A stretch of 47,103 bases of DNA, from assembly GCA_018817645.1 (NCBI GenBank), contig JAHITK010000002.1:1-47103 (forward strand), written 5' to 3'. The notes under the pieces were generated by a model. That model saw only the letters and a list, made by a program, of their open reading frames with translations, ran no database searches and was not told where the DNA came from. Position numbers and translations under genes: made by a program. The DNA is from Patescibacteria group bacterium. GTDB lineage: Bacteria; Patescibacteriota; Minisyncoccia; Minisyncoccales; PEYH01. The first letter of the stretch is position 1. Each line of letters begins with the position of its first letter. This document shows, one piece after another, positions 25,529-34,963 of the stretch.

Positions 25529-27661
25529 TTATTCCAGGTGGATATTTTTGCGGAAAGAAATTAATCTCTGTCTTAAGAAGGGCAGGTTTTTTAGTTCCGG
25601 GTCGCGCGTTAAAATATCCTGCGCCGTTTCCCGGGTTTTTTCCACCAAAGAAAAATCATCCAAGGCGTTCATCGCGATATCAGGCAGTCCCCATTGTTTT
25701 GTTCCAAGGAATTGCCCGGGCCCTCTTATCTTTAAATCCATTTCCGCCAGTTTCAGGCCATTATCTATGGTGGCCAGCGCTTTGAGCCGGGCATAGGCGT
25801 TTTTAGAGCGGGCATTATAGAATAAAAGGCAATACGCCTGGTCGCCCTGCCTGCCTATTCTGCCCCGGAACTGATGAAGCTGGGACAAGCCGAATCTTTC
25901 CGCTCCCTCAATAACCATCACCGTTGTGTTAGGGATGTCTATCCCCACCTCCACCACCGAAGTGGAAACCAAAATATCGGTTTTCCGCCTCTTGAAATCC
26001 TTCATTATCTTATTTTTTTCGGTTGTCGGCATTTTGCCGTGAAGCATCGCGATTTTAAATTGCGGAAACACTTCTTTAGAGAGTCGTTCATATTCTTCCT
26101 TGACTGCTTTTACTTCTGACCAGCCGGATTTGTCTTCTTGGCCTTCTTCCAGTTCTTTTTCCTCGATGCGGGGGCAGATTACGAACGCCTGCCGGCCTTT
26201 GTTTATTTCCTCTTCGATCAGTTTGTAGATTTTCTTCCGGTCTTTTTGGGGAACCAAAAGGGTTTTAACCTTTCTCTGTCCTTTCGGCATCTGGTCGATT
26301 AAAGACAAATCTAAATCTCCGTAAATCGTTAAGGCCAGAGTTCGGGGGATAGGAGTGGCGGTCATTGATAACAGATGAGGGATAATTGTTTTTCCGGCGC
26401 GATGGAGTTTGGCTCGCTGTTCCACGCCAAAGCGGTGTTGTTCGTCTAAAATCACCAGACCTAATTTCAGGAATTTCACTTTGTCCTGAATCAAAGAATG
26501 GGTGCCGATTAAAATGTCTATCTCTCCCTTGAGAGTGTCTTCCAAAAGTTTTTTTCTGGATATTTCCACTGCTTGTCTTTTGAGTTTTTTGGAAATAAAT
26601 TTATCTGTTTTTGAGGTAAGAAGCCCGATGTTTATTCTACAATCCTGCAGCAGAGCGCCAAGAGTGTCAAAATGTTGTTTAGAAAGAATTTCCGTGGGCG
26701 CCATAAAGGCAACTTGGTTCCCGGATTTTATTACATTTAATCCCGCCATAGCAGCTACAACGGTCTTGCCTGAGCCAACATCCCCCTGAAGCAGGCGGGA
26801 CATCGGCCGGTTCCGTTCCATATCTTTCAAGATTCTCCAGGCGACTTTTTTTTGCGAATCAGTAAGCTTGAAGGGAAGCGATTTTACGAGTCGCTGGATT
26901 GTTTCTACCTTAATCGGCATAGGAATTGTTTTGAGCTGGGAAATTTCTTTTTTCTTTCCCAAAACAAATAATTCCAGCAGAAACAATTCTTCAAAAGCAA
27001 ATCGGTATTTCGCTTTTTCCGCCATTTTGGCAGTGCTTGGAAAATGGATTTCGGAAATAGCTGTTTTAATAGGCAAAAGATTATTTTCTTTTACAATATC
27101 CTCGGGTAAGGTTTCTGGAATTTTATTAGCAAATTCTTTTAATAATGGCTTGATAATGAACCTTAGCCAGCGCGAAGAAACGCCTCTAATTTCAGGATAG
27201 ACAGGGATAATTCTACCGGTGTGGGTAAATTCGTTTTGTCCGTTGTTTTGCCCGGCCCAAATTTTTTCATAAACCGGGTTAGAGAAAAAAGCGCCTTCTT
27301 TGCCAATGGAGATTTTTCCGGCCAAACAGACGGTATCCCCGGGCTTGATTGATTGAACCAAATATGGCTGGTTAAACCAAGTAGCTTGCATCGTTCCGCT
27401 TGAATCCTTTATCACTGCTTTGGTGAGGGAAAATCTTCTTTTGAATGTGGCTTGGTTTTCAATTTTTATCACTTCGGCCTTAATACAGGCGGTTTCGTTT
27501 ATTTTCAGCTGGGCTATTCTTTTGAGATTAGAGAAGTCCTCATAGCGATTGGGGAAATAAAAAAGAAGGTCGCGAATAGTCCTGACCCCCATTTTTTCAA
27601 GTTTTTTTATATAAACCGGCCCGACTTTTGGGATTTCTCCTACCAGAGTGGATAATTGCAT
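25529..27661 (-). CDS. recG: ATP-dependent DNA helicase RecG
   Basis: 'LLQGDVGSGKTVVAAMAGL', 'LVILDEQHRFGVEQR', 'SMTATPIPRTLALTIYGDLDLSLIDQMPKGQR', 'QLHQFRGRIGRQGDQAYCLLFY'. Confidence 0.96.
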   Translation of the reverse strand: MQLSTLVGEIPKVGPVYIKKLEKMGVRTIRDLLFYFPNRYEDFSNLKRIAQLKINETACIKAEVIKIENQATFKRRFSLTKAVIKDSSGTMQATWFNQPYLVQSIKPGDTVCLAGKISIGKEGAFFSNPVYEKIWAGQNNGQNEFTHTGRIIPVYPEIRGVSSRWLRFIIKPLLKEFANKIPETLPEDIVKENNLLPIKTAISEIHFPSTAKMAEKAKYRFAFEELFLLELFVLGKKKEISQLKTIPMPIKVETIQRLVKSLPFKLTDSQKKVAWRILKDMERNRPMSRLLQGDVGSGKTVVAAMAGLNVIKSGNQVAFMAPTEILSKQHFDTLGALLQDCRINIGLLTSKTDKFISKKLKRQAVEISRKKLLEDTLKGEIDILIGTHSLIQDKVKFLKLGLVILDEQHRFGVEQRAKLHRAGKTIIPHLLSMTATPIPRTLALTIYGDLDLSLIDQMPKGQRKVKTLLVPQKDRKKIYKLIEEEINKGRQAFVICPRIEEKELEEGQEDKSGWSEVKAVKEEYERLSKEVFPQFKIAMLHGKMPTTEKNKIMKDFKRRKTDILVSTSVVEVGIDIPNTTVMVIEGAERFGLSQLHQFRGRIGRQGDQAYCLLFYNARSKNAYARLKALATIDNGLKLAEMDLKIRGPGQFLGTKQWGLPDIAMNALDDFSLVEKTRETAQDILTRDPELKNLPFLRQRLISFRKNIHLE

Positions 27662-27692
27662 ATTTTTATTGCCAGATGTTAGGGTCGCCAGA

Positions 27693-27848
27693 TGTTAGGG
27701 TCGCACCCTAACAAAGTTGTGTCCATTACGAGGTCCACTGCGAGGCCCCGCCCGCAACGCTTCGCAAGCGAGCTTGCTCGCGCCCGCCTGCAGCGATGCA
27801 ACAGTTTCGGGCAGGTAGCGATGCGGGCAGGCCGGCCTCGTAATTTTC
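27693..27848. repeat. compound palindromic element, copy 2, with a GC-rich nested segment
   Basis: TGTTAGGGTCGCACCCTAACAAAG...CATTACGAGG ... GGCCTCGTAATTTTC; outer parts match the reverse complement of 18835-18890. Confidence 0.7.
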
Positions 27849-28141
27849 CCTCGCAATTTTCCCTTGTATTTTTTGCCCTCGTATTTTTTCTTTATTTTTG
27901 ATTTTTAACTTTGGACTTTTGATTTTTAGATTGAATGTAGTCCGCCTCCGCCCGCCCGAGGCGGGCTGCGGCGGGCATAAGAGCGAATAAATTCGCTTCG
28001 CAACTTTCTTATTCCCCTTATTTTTAATTTTTCATTCCCGCCTGCAACGCTATGCCCGCCAGAAACGCTGTATCTACTGCGGGCTGGCGTAGCATTGCGG
28101 GCAGGTTTAACTTTTAACTTAGGCCGCGAAGCGGCCGCTGG

Positions 28142-28214
28142 TGTCCCCGGGAGGAATCGAACCTCCAAGCTTCTAGTCCGCAACCAGATGTTCTATCCGT
28201 TGAACTACGGGGAC
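28142..28214 (-). tRNA. tRNA-Arg(GCG)
   Basis: Acceptor GTCCCCG/CGGGGAC, anticodon stem TCTGG/CTAGA, loop TTGCGGA, T-arm GGAGGTTCGATTCCTCC. Confidence 0.88.
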
Positions 28215-28301
28215 GTAGCTTAAAGTTAGCATAAAATAGGCATAATTTCAATTTTCGCGTTGACTAAATGAGATTATCAATTAGAATAAAAAGAGGCGAG
28301 A

Positions 28302-28388
28302 GGAGGAGTACCCAAATGGTCACGGGAGCGGGTTGCTAACCCGTAGGGGTCTAAAAGCCCCTTGTGGGTTCGAGTCCCACCTCCTCCG
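28302..28388 (+). tRNA. tRNA-Ser(GCT)
   Basis: Acceptor GGAGGAG/CTCCTCC, anticodon loop TTGCTAA, long variable arm. Confidence 0.92.
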
Positions 28389-28454
28389 CCCTTCGCAGTT
28401 CGCAGATTGGGAGTCTTTACAAACGGGAGCAAAAATTTTAGGAATATTTTATTA

Positions 28455-28539
28455 GGCGGGATACCAAAGCGGACGAATGGGGCTGTCTTGAAAACAGTTG
28501 TAGCGCAAGCTACCAGAGGTTCGAATCCTCTTCCCGCCG
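28455..28539 (+). tRNA. tRNA-Ser(TGA)
   Basis: Acceptor GGCGGGA/TCCCGCC, anticodon stem GCTGT/ACAGT with loop CTTGAAA, long variable arm. Confidence 0.92.
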
Positions 28540-28553
28540 CCAATCATTTAATT

Positions 28554-29258
28554 TTATCCTCGGGCGACCACTGCGCCCCAGACCCGGCTGGCGCGGTTTT
28601 GTTTGAGGATTTTCGCGCATTCCTCCATTGTCGCGCCAGTGGTAAAAACATCATCAATTAATAGCACTTCCTTGTCTTTAACCAATTGCTTAAACAAAGG
28701 ATTTATTTCAAAAGCATTGAGGACATTTTCCATTCGCTCCTCTTTGGTAAGCTCTGCCTGCGGCCGGGTTGTTTTGGTTTTGAGAAGCAATCCGGGCACA
28801 AAGAATAAGCCGAACTCTTCAGAAAAATGTCTGACGATTTCTTCGGATTGGTTAAAGTCCCGGTTTTTCAGTTTCTTTCTATGCATCGGCACGCCGCAGA
28901 CAATTAAATCGGAACAGCCTTGATTTTCAGAGAATAGCCGGCTCGATAGAAGGGTTTGATTGTCCAATAATTTAAAGTGAGCTATAATTAAATCAGCCAA
29001 ATGGGGCGCTAATTCTTTGAGGCGATTATATTTACATAAATGGATTATTGATTTGACCATTTTGTCGTTATAAGCAGTGGCGGCATGCAGGCCGTCAAGA
29101 TGTCGGAATTTTTCATAAGACGGCTCCCGGAGAATATCAATCAATGAAAAGCAATCAGCGCAGAGGCATTGGCCAAGCTTATTGCAATTTACGCAGCGTT
29201 TTGGCCAGAAGGCGTCTAAAATAGTTTCTTTTAGGTTTTTCCACATGGTGTCTTTCAA
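28554..29258 (-). CDS. ComF family protein (phosphoribosyltransferase-like)
   Basis: N-terminal 'CVNCNKLGQCLCADC' zinc motif; 'KEVLLIDDVFTTGATMEECAKIL' PRPP-binding motif. Confidence 0.9.
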   Translation of the reverse strand: MKDTMWKNLKETILDAFWPKRCVNCNKLGQCLCADCFSLIDILREPSYEKFRHLDGLHAATAYNDKMVKSIIHLCKYNRLKELAPHLADLIIAHFKLLDNQTLLSSRLFSENQGCSDLIVCGVPMHRKKLKNRDFNQSEEIVRHFSEEFGLFFVPGLLLKTKTTRPQAELTKEERMENVLNAFEINPLFKQLVKDKEVLLIDDVFTTGATMEECAKILKQNRASRVWGAVVARG

Positions 29259-29326
29259 GATAATAGCAAAAAAAACAAAAGAGGGGTAAAATAGATTAAT
29301 CGTAATAATATTATATCACTTTTTAA

Positions 29327-30385
29327 ATGCCGCTATTTTCTAAAAGTTTTTTAGGGATTGATGTGGGGACTTCGTCCATTAAGGTAGTGGAGCTGCAAAA
29401 GAGCAAAGGCATTGCTTTGTCTAATTACGCTGTTTTAAGCGCCGACTACTTTGGCGAAGGCGATTTTCAGACCCGGGAAAAGGGGATGCTTTCTATTTCC
29501 GAGGACAATATTTCCGAGGCGCTCGCCGTTATGCTGAAAGAGGCAGGCATAAAATCAAAGCAGGCATTCTTTTCCATTCCTGATTACGCCACCTTTTTTA
29601 CCACTTTTGACCTGCCGTCAATGTCTACGGAAGAAATCCCGGAAGCAGTCAAATACGAAGCGCCGCGCCGCATTCCCTTGCCCTTGTCGGAAGTAATTCT
29701 TGACTGGCAGCTCATTAAGGGCAGTCCTTCTGATGAGGGCCGGACGCCATTGCGGATTTTATTGGTAGCGGTCCCTAAAGAGGTAATCAATCAATATCAG
29801 AACATAGCGCTGACAGTAGGGCTCAAGGTGATTGCCTTAGAGGCAGAGGTATTTGCCCTTATGAGGGCCTTGGTTAAATATCAGGACAAAAGCAACATTA
29901 TCTGCCTGGTTGATATCGGCGAAAGAAGCACCACCATTAATGTCGTGGCCCAGGGAATTTTAAAAGTTTCCCATAGTTTTGATGTAGCGGGAGAAGATTT
30001 CACAAAAGCATTTTCCGATTCCCTGCAGATTGACAAAAGAAAAGCAGAAACCATTAAAAGAATGTACGGACTTACCGATAAGAACCCGGGTATTAAAGAG
30101 ATAATCAAGCCGAAAATAGAAGCGATTATTAAAAAGATTCAAAACATTACAGACGAACTGTATTTAGAAGATAAAGAGAGGATAGGAAAGATTATTATTT
30201 CGGGCGGCGGAGCGATGCTGACGGGCGGAGCGGATTATTTTTCCAAGAAATTGGATTTGCCGGTAGAGTTGGCCGATCCGTTTTTAGATATTTTTTACCC
30301 CCCGACTCTCAGTGAGACATTGAAAAAAATTAGTTCCGGATTTACAATAGCAGTAGGAATGGCTCTTCGCGGTTTTAATAAGTAA
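29327..30385 (+). CDS. pilM: type IV pilus assembly protein PilM
   Basis: 'FLGIDVGTSSIKVVELQ', 'CLVDIGERSTTINVV', 'IIISGGGAMLTGGADYFSKKLDLPVELADPF'. Confidence 0.93.
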   Translation: MPLFSKSFLGIDVGTSSIKVVELQKSKGIALSNYAVLSADYFGEGDFQTREKGMLSISEDNISEALAVMLKEAGIKSKQAFFSIPDYATFFTTFDLPSMSTEEIPEAVKYEAPRRIPLPLSEVILDWQLIKGSPSDEGRTPLRILLVAVPKEVINQYQNIALTVGLKVIALEAEVFALMRALVKYQDKSNIICLVDIGERSTTINVVAQGILKVSHSFDVAGEDFTKAFSDSLQIDKRKAETIKRMYGLTDKNPGIKEIIKPKIEAIIKKIQNITDELYLEDKERIGKIIISGGGAMLTGGADYFSKKLDLPVELADPFLDIFYPPTLSETLKKISSGFTIAVGMALRGFNK

Positions 30386-30400
30386 AATTATTTTTTCCTT

Positions 30401-30940
30401 ATGGTGCAGGTGATTCCCAGAAAAGTCGCTCCCCAGAAGTCCTTGGTCAAAAAGATGCTGCCTTGGTTTTCTTTGCTATTGATTGCCATAATGCTCATCC
30501 TTTATTTTGCCTTTAATTTTCAAATCAAAAGGGCGGAAACTTCTTTGGAAGAAGTAAAAAATGAGCTGGAAAGGACTCGAACTGAAGAGCAGACAGAGCT
30601 TCAGAAGACCGTTTTGGGTTTCCAGAAAAGGATTGATGATGTCGCCGTCCTATTAAAGGACCGGGAAAAAGTTTCAGACATACTGACCTTTCTTGAGACA
30701 TATGTCCACCCGAAAGTATATTTTAACTCCATGACTCTTGATATTGAAAACCGGTTATTAAATCTGCAGGGAGTGTCGGAAGATTTTACAAGTTTAGGTC
30801 AGCAGATTTTCGCCTTCCAACAGGATCCGTTTATCAAAGAAGTGAAATTATCCAATGTCGCTCTGTCAGGAGAGGGGGAAGTAAAATTTGTCATAGGATT
30901 ATCTTTGCCGGATAAAAACACGGACATAACTAAGCAATAA
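30401..30940 (+). CDS. pilN: PilN-like type IV pilus assembly protein
   Basis: Position after pilM; N-terminal TM followed by coiled coil. Confidence 0.7.
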   Translation: MVQVIPRKVAPQKSLVKKMLPWFSLLLIAIMLILYFAFNFQIKRAETSLEEVKNELERTRTEEQTELQKTVLGFQKRIDDVAVLLKDREKVSDILTFLETYVHPKVYFNSMTLDIENRLLNLQGVSEDFTSLGQQIFAFQQDPFIKEVKLSNVALSGEGEVKFVIGLSLPDKNTDITKQ

Positions 30941-30945
30941 TTATA

Positions 30946-31470
30946 ATGAAATACGCTATTATTATTGTCGCCATAAGCATATTGATTTCCCTAATATTGG
31001 GCATTTTCTTAGTTTGGCCCGGCTATCGGGATTGGAGCGAAGTCCGGAATCAGTTGGACCAGAAAAGATTGCAATTGGAAAATCAGAATAAATATATTCA
31101 ATCGCTGAAAGAAGCCAAAAAAGAAATGGATAAGCGAGGGGAAATAGTTTCTAAAGTTGAGAGCGCTCTTCCAATTGGGCCTGATGCGCCTTCCTTGCTT
31201 GAGTTCTTGCAAAACGCCTCTGCTTCGTCAGGCATTGGGCTGAACAAGATTAGTTGGGAAAACATTTCTTCCGGCGACGAAAAAGAGAGAATCAAGAGCC
31301 ATTTCTTCAGCGCGGAACTGGCCGGCTCTTATTTCTCATTCAAAAATTTCCTGTTTGCCCTTGAAACAAGCTCCCGATTGATAAAGGTAGAACAAGTGAA
31401 TTTTTTCGTGCCAGTAGCCAAAGGGCAGTCAGCGTTGATTAAAATTAGGGCAAGAATCAGTTCGTATTGA
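30946..31470 (+). CDS. pilO: PilO-like type IV pilus assembly protein
   Basis: N-terminal TM + coiled coil + ferredoxin-like C-term; position after pilN. Confidence 0.7.
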   Translation: MKYAIIIVAISILISLILGIFLVWPGYRDWSEVRNQLDQKRLQLENQNKYIQSLKEAKKEMDKRGEIVSKVESALPIGPDAPSLLEFLQNASASSGIGLNKISWENISSGDEKERIKSHFFSAELAGSYFSFKNFLFALETSSRLIKVEQVNFFVPVAKGQSALIKIRARISSY

Positions 31471-31493
31471 TTATTGATTAATAATATTCTCTT

Positions 31494-31781
31494 ATGGCGA
31501 TAGTATTTTATCAAAAGAAGAAAAAGGAGATTTACATCGCAATTGCCGGGTTGGCTTTGATTGTCATCCTCATTTTTGTTCTCGTTAAAATTAAAGGAGG
31601 CGGATTTGGCGTAAAAGAATCAATTTCATCTATTCCGGCAGTCAAAGAAGTTAAGATAGATTTTCAAAAATTAGAGGAGGAAATTTGGAACGACTTGCAG
31701 CCCTTTAATCCGATTTCTCCTCTTTCCGAGGGCATCGGGAGGGATAATCCTTTTGCCCCTCCGCTTCCGGCGTCAAAGTGA
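31494..31781 (+). CDS. small single-TM protein in pilus operon (PilP position)
   Basis: 95 aa; TM then a C-term ending 'GRDNPFAPPLPASK'. Confidence 0.55.
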   Translation: MAIVFYQKKKKEIYIAIAGLALIVILIFVLVKIKGGGFGVKESISSIPAVKEVKIDFQKLEEEIWNDLQPFNPISPLSEGIGRDNPFAPPLPASK

Positions 31782-31854
31782 TGATTTTGTCATTATCAGA
31801 CAAAATTTTTATAGCTTTTTACAGTCCACTCAGGCGGGTGGCTCTATTCTTACA

Positions 31855-33588
31855 ATGAATTTAATAAACCAATTATTGAAACAAAAGATTGTTGATAAAA
31901 AGACGGCCGATTCTTTGCTAAAAGAATCCGAAGGTTCCGGGCGAACCCTGGAAGAGATTGTATTAAGCAGGCAGTTGTTTCCGGAAGACAAGCTGTTCCA
32001 GATAAAAAGCGATACCTTGGGTATTCCTTTAAAAGAGGTTATCTCGCAAGATATTCCGGCTGATGTTTTGGAGCTTATCCCGCAGGATTCCGCTGAACAT
32101 TACAAAATGGTTCCTTTGAAGAGGAAGCAGAATATGCTTGAAGTGGCAATGGTTTATCCCGAGGACTTGAAAGCCCAGGAGGCCTTAAATTTTTTAGCCC
32201 GCCAAAGAGGGTTTAATTATCGGGTGAGCTTAATCACCTTAAGCAGTTTCCAGCGTTTTTTGAAGAAATATCAAAATCTGGGGAGAGAGGTTAAAACCGC
32301 TCTTCAAGAATTAGAGAGACAGCTTCAGCCGGGGGGGCGGCAAGATGCGCCATTGCGTTCAACAGAAGAAATCGTGCAAAAAAGAAGCGAGGCCCCTATC
32401 AGCAAAACCGTGGCCGTTATTTTGAAACACGCCGTAGAAGGAAGGGCCTCGGACATTCATATTGAACCTATGCCCGACCGAAGCAGGGTAAGATTTCGAT
32501 TAGACGGCATTTTGCATTCCAGCTTGTTCCTGCCGCAGGAGGTCCACCCTTCTATAGTAGCCAGGATTAAAATTATTTCTAAACTGAAAATAGATGAAAC
32601 GCGGATTCCGCAGGACGGCCGTTTTTCCGTAAATATAGATAATCAGAATATTGATTTCAGGGTTTCCACCTTTCCGACAACGCTTGGCGAAAAAGTAGTA
32701 ATGAGAGTGCTCAATCCTGATTTAAGGGTTTCCACCTTTGAGGGATTAGGGCTTACCGGAAGGAATTTAGAGATTTTAAAAAAGGCCGCTAAAAGGCCTT
32801 ACGGTATGATATTGTCCACCGGGCCTACCGGCTCCGGAAAAACCACCACGCTTTATGTTATTCTGGATTCGGTCAATAAAGAAGGAGTCAATATTGTTAC
32901 CTTGGAAGATCCGGTGGAGTATTTTATTAACAGCGTGAGCCAGTCGCAAGTAAAGCCGGAGATTGGCTATACTTTTGCTACCGGATTGAGGCATGTTTTA
33001 AGGCAGGACCCTGATATCATTATGGTCGGAGAGATCCGCGATAACGAAACCGCAGAATTGGCCACCCATGCCGCCCTGACCGGTCATTTAGTGCTTTCCA
33101 CCATCCACACTAATAATGCTTTGGGCGCCATTCCCAGAATGATTGACTTAGGCGTGAGGGCCTTTCTTTTGCCTTCCAGCACTAATGCGATAATCGCCCA
33201 GAGATTAGTGAGGCGGCTTTGTCCTCACTGCAAGAGAAAGATGGCAGCGAGCGGGAAAATAAAGGAGTTGATTATTGAAGAGATGAAGGATTTGCCCGAT
33301 TGGGCCAGAGAGGAATACGGGATTGGAACCAATATTCAAGTTTGGGAACCGGTTGGCTGCAGTCAGTGCGGAGAAAGCGGATATGCCGGCCGGATCGGAA
33401 TATTCGAGATTTTAGAGATGACTAAAACGCTTGGAGATATAGTCATCTCCGAGCCGAGCGAGAAAAAAATACTTGCCGAAGCCCGCGATCAGGGAATGAT
33501 AACGATGAGACAGGACGGGATAGTAAAAGTCTTGAAAGGAGTGACTTCCATAGAGGAAGTTATCAGAAGCACCTCTGAAGAGAGGTAA
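31855..33588 (+). CDS. pilB: type IV pilus extension ATPase PilB (GspE/PulE family)
   Basis: 'GPTGSGKTTTLYVILDSVN', 'LEDPVEYFINSVSQSQV', 'RQDPDIIMVGEIRDNETAELATHAALTGHLVLSTIHTN', Cys motif CPHC...CSQC; start chosen at MNLINQLLK. Confidence 0.94.
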   Translation: MNLINQLLKQKIVDKKTADSLLKESEGSGRTLEEIVLSRQLFPEDKLFQIKSDTLGIPLKEVISQDIPADVLELIPQDSAEHYKMVPLKRKQNMLEVAMVYPEDLKAQEALNFLARQRGFNYRVSLITLSSFQRFLKKYQNLGREVKTALQELERQLQPGGRQDAPLRSTEEIVQKRSEAPISKTVAVILKHAVEGRASDIHIEPMPDRSRVRFRLDGILHSSLFLPQEVHPSIVARIKIISKLKIDETRIPQDGRFSVNIDNQNIDFRVSTFPTTLGEKVVMRVLNPDLRVSTFEGLGLTGRNLEILKKAAKRPYGMILSTGPTGSGKTTTLYVILDSVNKEGVNIVTLEDPVEYFINSVSQSQVKPEIGYTFATGLRHVLRQDPDIIMVGEIRDNETAELATHAALTGHLVLSTIHTNNALGAIPRMIDLGVRAFLLPSSTNAIIAQRLVRRLCPHCKRKMAASGKIKELIIEEMKDLPDWAREEYGIGTNIQVWEPVGCSQCGESGYAGRIGIFEILEMTKTLGDIVISEPSEKKILAEARDQGMITMRQDGIVKVLKGVTSIEEVIRSTSEER

Positions 33589-33691
33589 GTTAATGATTAG
33601 AAGATATGAAAAAAGTGCTTTTTATACTCCTGCTCAAGTTATCGAAGAAATTGGCAAAATGTTTTAATTTAAGGATTTCTGATCAGCGCTC

Positions 33692-34795
33692 TTGCCAAAT
33701 AAAATGATTAAAGACCATAAAGAATTTTTAAACGACCTATTGACTCTCGCTATCAAAAAAGGCGCTTCTGATGTTCATTTTTCTTCGTCAAAGAGCCCGA
33801 TTTTGCGGATAGCAAGCCGATTGGTTCCCCTTGCAAAGGAAGCGGAACTTAAATCAGACGATATTGTTTCGGTCGTCAAGATTTTATTATCCCAGGACTA
33901 TGCTCGGGAGAGGTTTGACAAGTTTTTAAGAGAAAGGGAAATTGATTTTTCCTACGATTTAGGAAATGAAGGCAGATTTAGGGGCAATGCCTATTTTCAG
34001 CAGGGAAAGGTTAGTTGCGCGCTCCGCTTTTTATCCCGGAATATTTTAACCATTAAAGAGCTTAATTTGCCCTTGGTTCTTAATTTGTTCAGCGAGGCTC
34101 ACCAGGGATTTGTTTTGATAACCGGGCCTTCCAGTCAAGGGAAATCAACCACTTTGGCGGCCCTGATAGACGCGATTAACCATTCCCGGAGCTGTCACAT
34201 TATCACCATTGAAGACCCTATTGAATACGTGTTTGAAGATGATTTGGCGATTGTTGATCAAAGAGAGGTTTTCAGCGACACCTTGTCATTTGCCAGAGCG
34301 CTGCGCTCCACCTTCCGTCAGGATCCGGATGTGATTATGCTGGGAGAGATGCGCGACCCGGAAACAATCGCTACCGCTCTTTCAGCCGCCGAGACCGGGC
34401 ACTTGGTTTTTGCGACCCTGCATACCAATTCTGCCGCGCAGACAATACACCGGATTGTTGATAGTTTTGAGGATAATAGACAAAAGCAAATTCGCGCCCA
34501 ATTGTCCGGCTCGCTTTTAGGCATTATTTCACAGCGCCTTATCCCTCGCATTAAAGGAGGGCTTATCCCGGCCACCGAAATAATTTTTAACAATCCGGCC
34601 ATCGCCAATCTTATCAGGGAGGGCAAGATTCACGAGATTCCGATAGTGATAGAAACATCTTCGGAAGAGGGGATGATTTCTTTAAACAAGTCATTGGCGA
34701 TTTTAGTTCAAAATAAAGAGATTACGAGGGAGTCCGCCTTCAAATTTACGATAAATCCTGACGGGTTAAGGACATTATTAGGGGGTAAATTTTAA
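33692..34795 (+). CDS. pilT: type IV pilus retraction ATPase PilT
   Basis: 'GPSSQGKSTTLAALIDAINHSRSCHIITIEDPIEYVF', 'FRQDPDVIMLGEMRDPETIATALSAAETGHLVFATLHTNSAAQTIHRIVD'. Confidence 0.93.
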   Translation: MPNKMIKDHKEFLNDLLTLAIKKGASDVHFSSSKSPILRIASRLVPLAKEAELKSDDIVSVVKILLSQDYARERFDKFLREREIDFSYDLGNEGRFRGNAYFQQGKVSCALRFLSRNILTIKELNLPLVLNLFSEAHQGFVLITGPSSQGKSTTLAALIDAINHSRSCHIITIEDPIEYVFEDDLAIVDQREVFSDTLSFARALRSTFRQDPDVIMLGEMRDPETIATALSAAETGHLVFATLHTNSAAQTIHRIVDSFEDNRQKQIRAQLSGSLLGIISQRLIPRIKGGLIPATEIIFNNPAIANLIREGKIHEIPIVIETSSEEGMISLNKSLAILVQNKEITRESAFKFTINPDGLRTLLGGKF

Positions 34796-34857
34796 TCAAT
34801 CTGCTATAATTAAATTACCTTAAAAAATTATATGATAGATTTAATTTCAAGGTTCTG

Positions 34858-34915
34858 TGCCCGCCTGCAACCCGCCCCGGGCGGGTAGCAATGCGGGCAG
34901 GAGCGGAGCGAGCAG
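34858..34915. repeat. GC-rich palindromic repeat
   Basis: CCCGCCTGCAACCCGCCCCGGGCGGGTAGCAATGCGGGCAGG in the pilT-pilC intergenic region. Confidence 0.75.
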
Positions 34916-34963
34916 GTTCTTATAATATAATTAAACCTATTATATAATAAATAACTGAAATCA

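Noticed and set aside
27662-28140. Small ORFs 27692..27901 and 27926..28183
   Set aside because: They translate nested GC-rich palindromes and part of tRNA-Arg; no credible protein.
33592-33667. Small ORF MIRRYEKSAFYTPAQVIEEIGKMF between pilB and pilT
   Set aside because: Only about 24 codons, no clear RBS or homology basis; cannot be supported.
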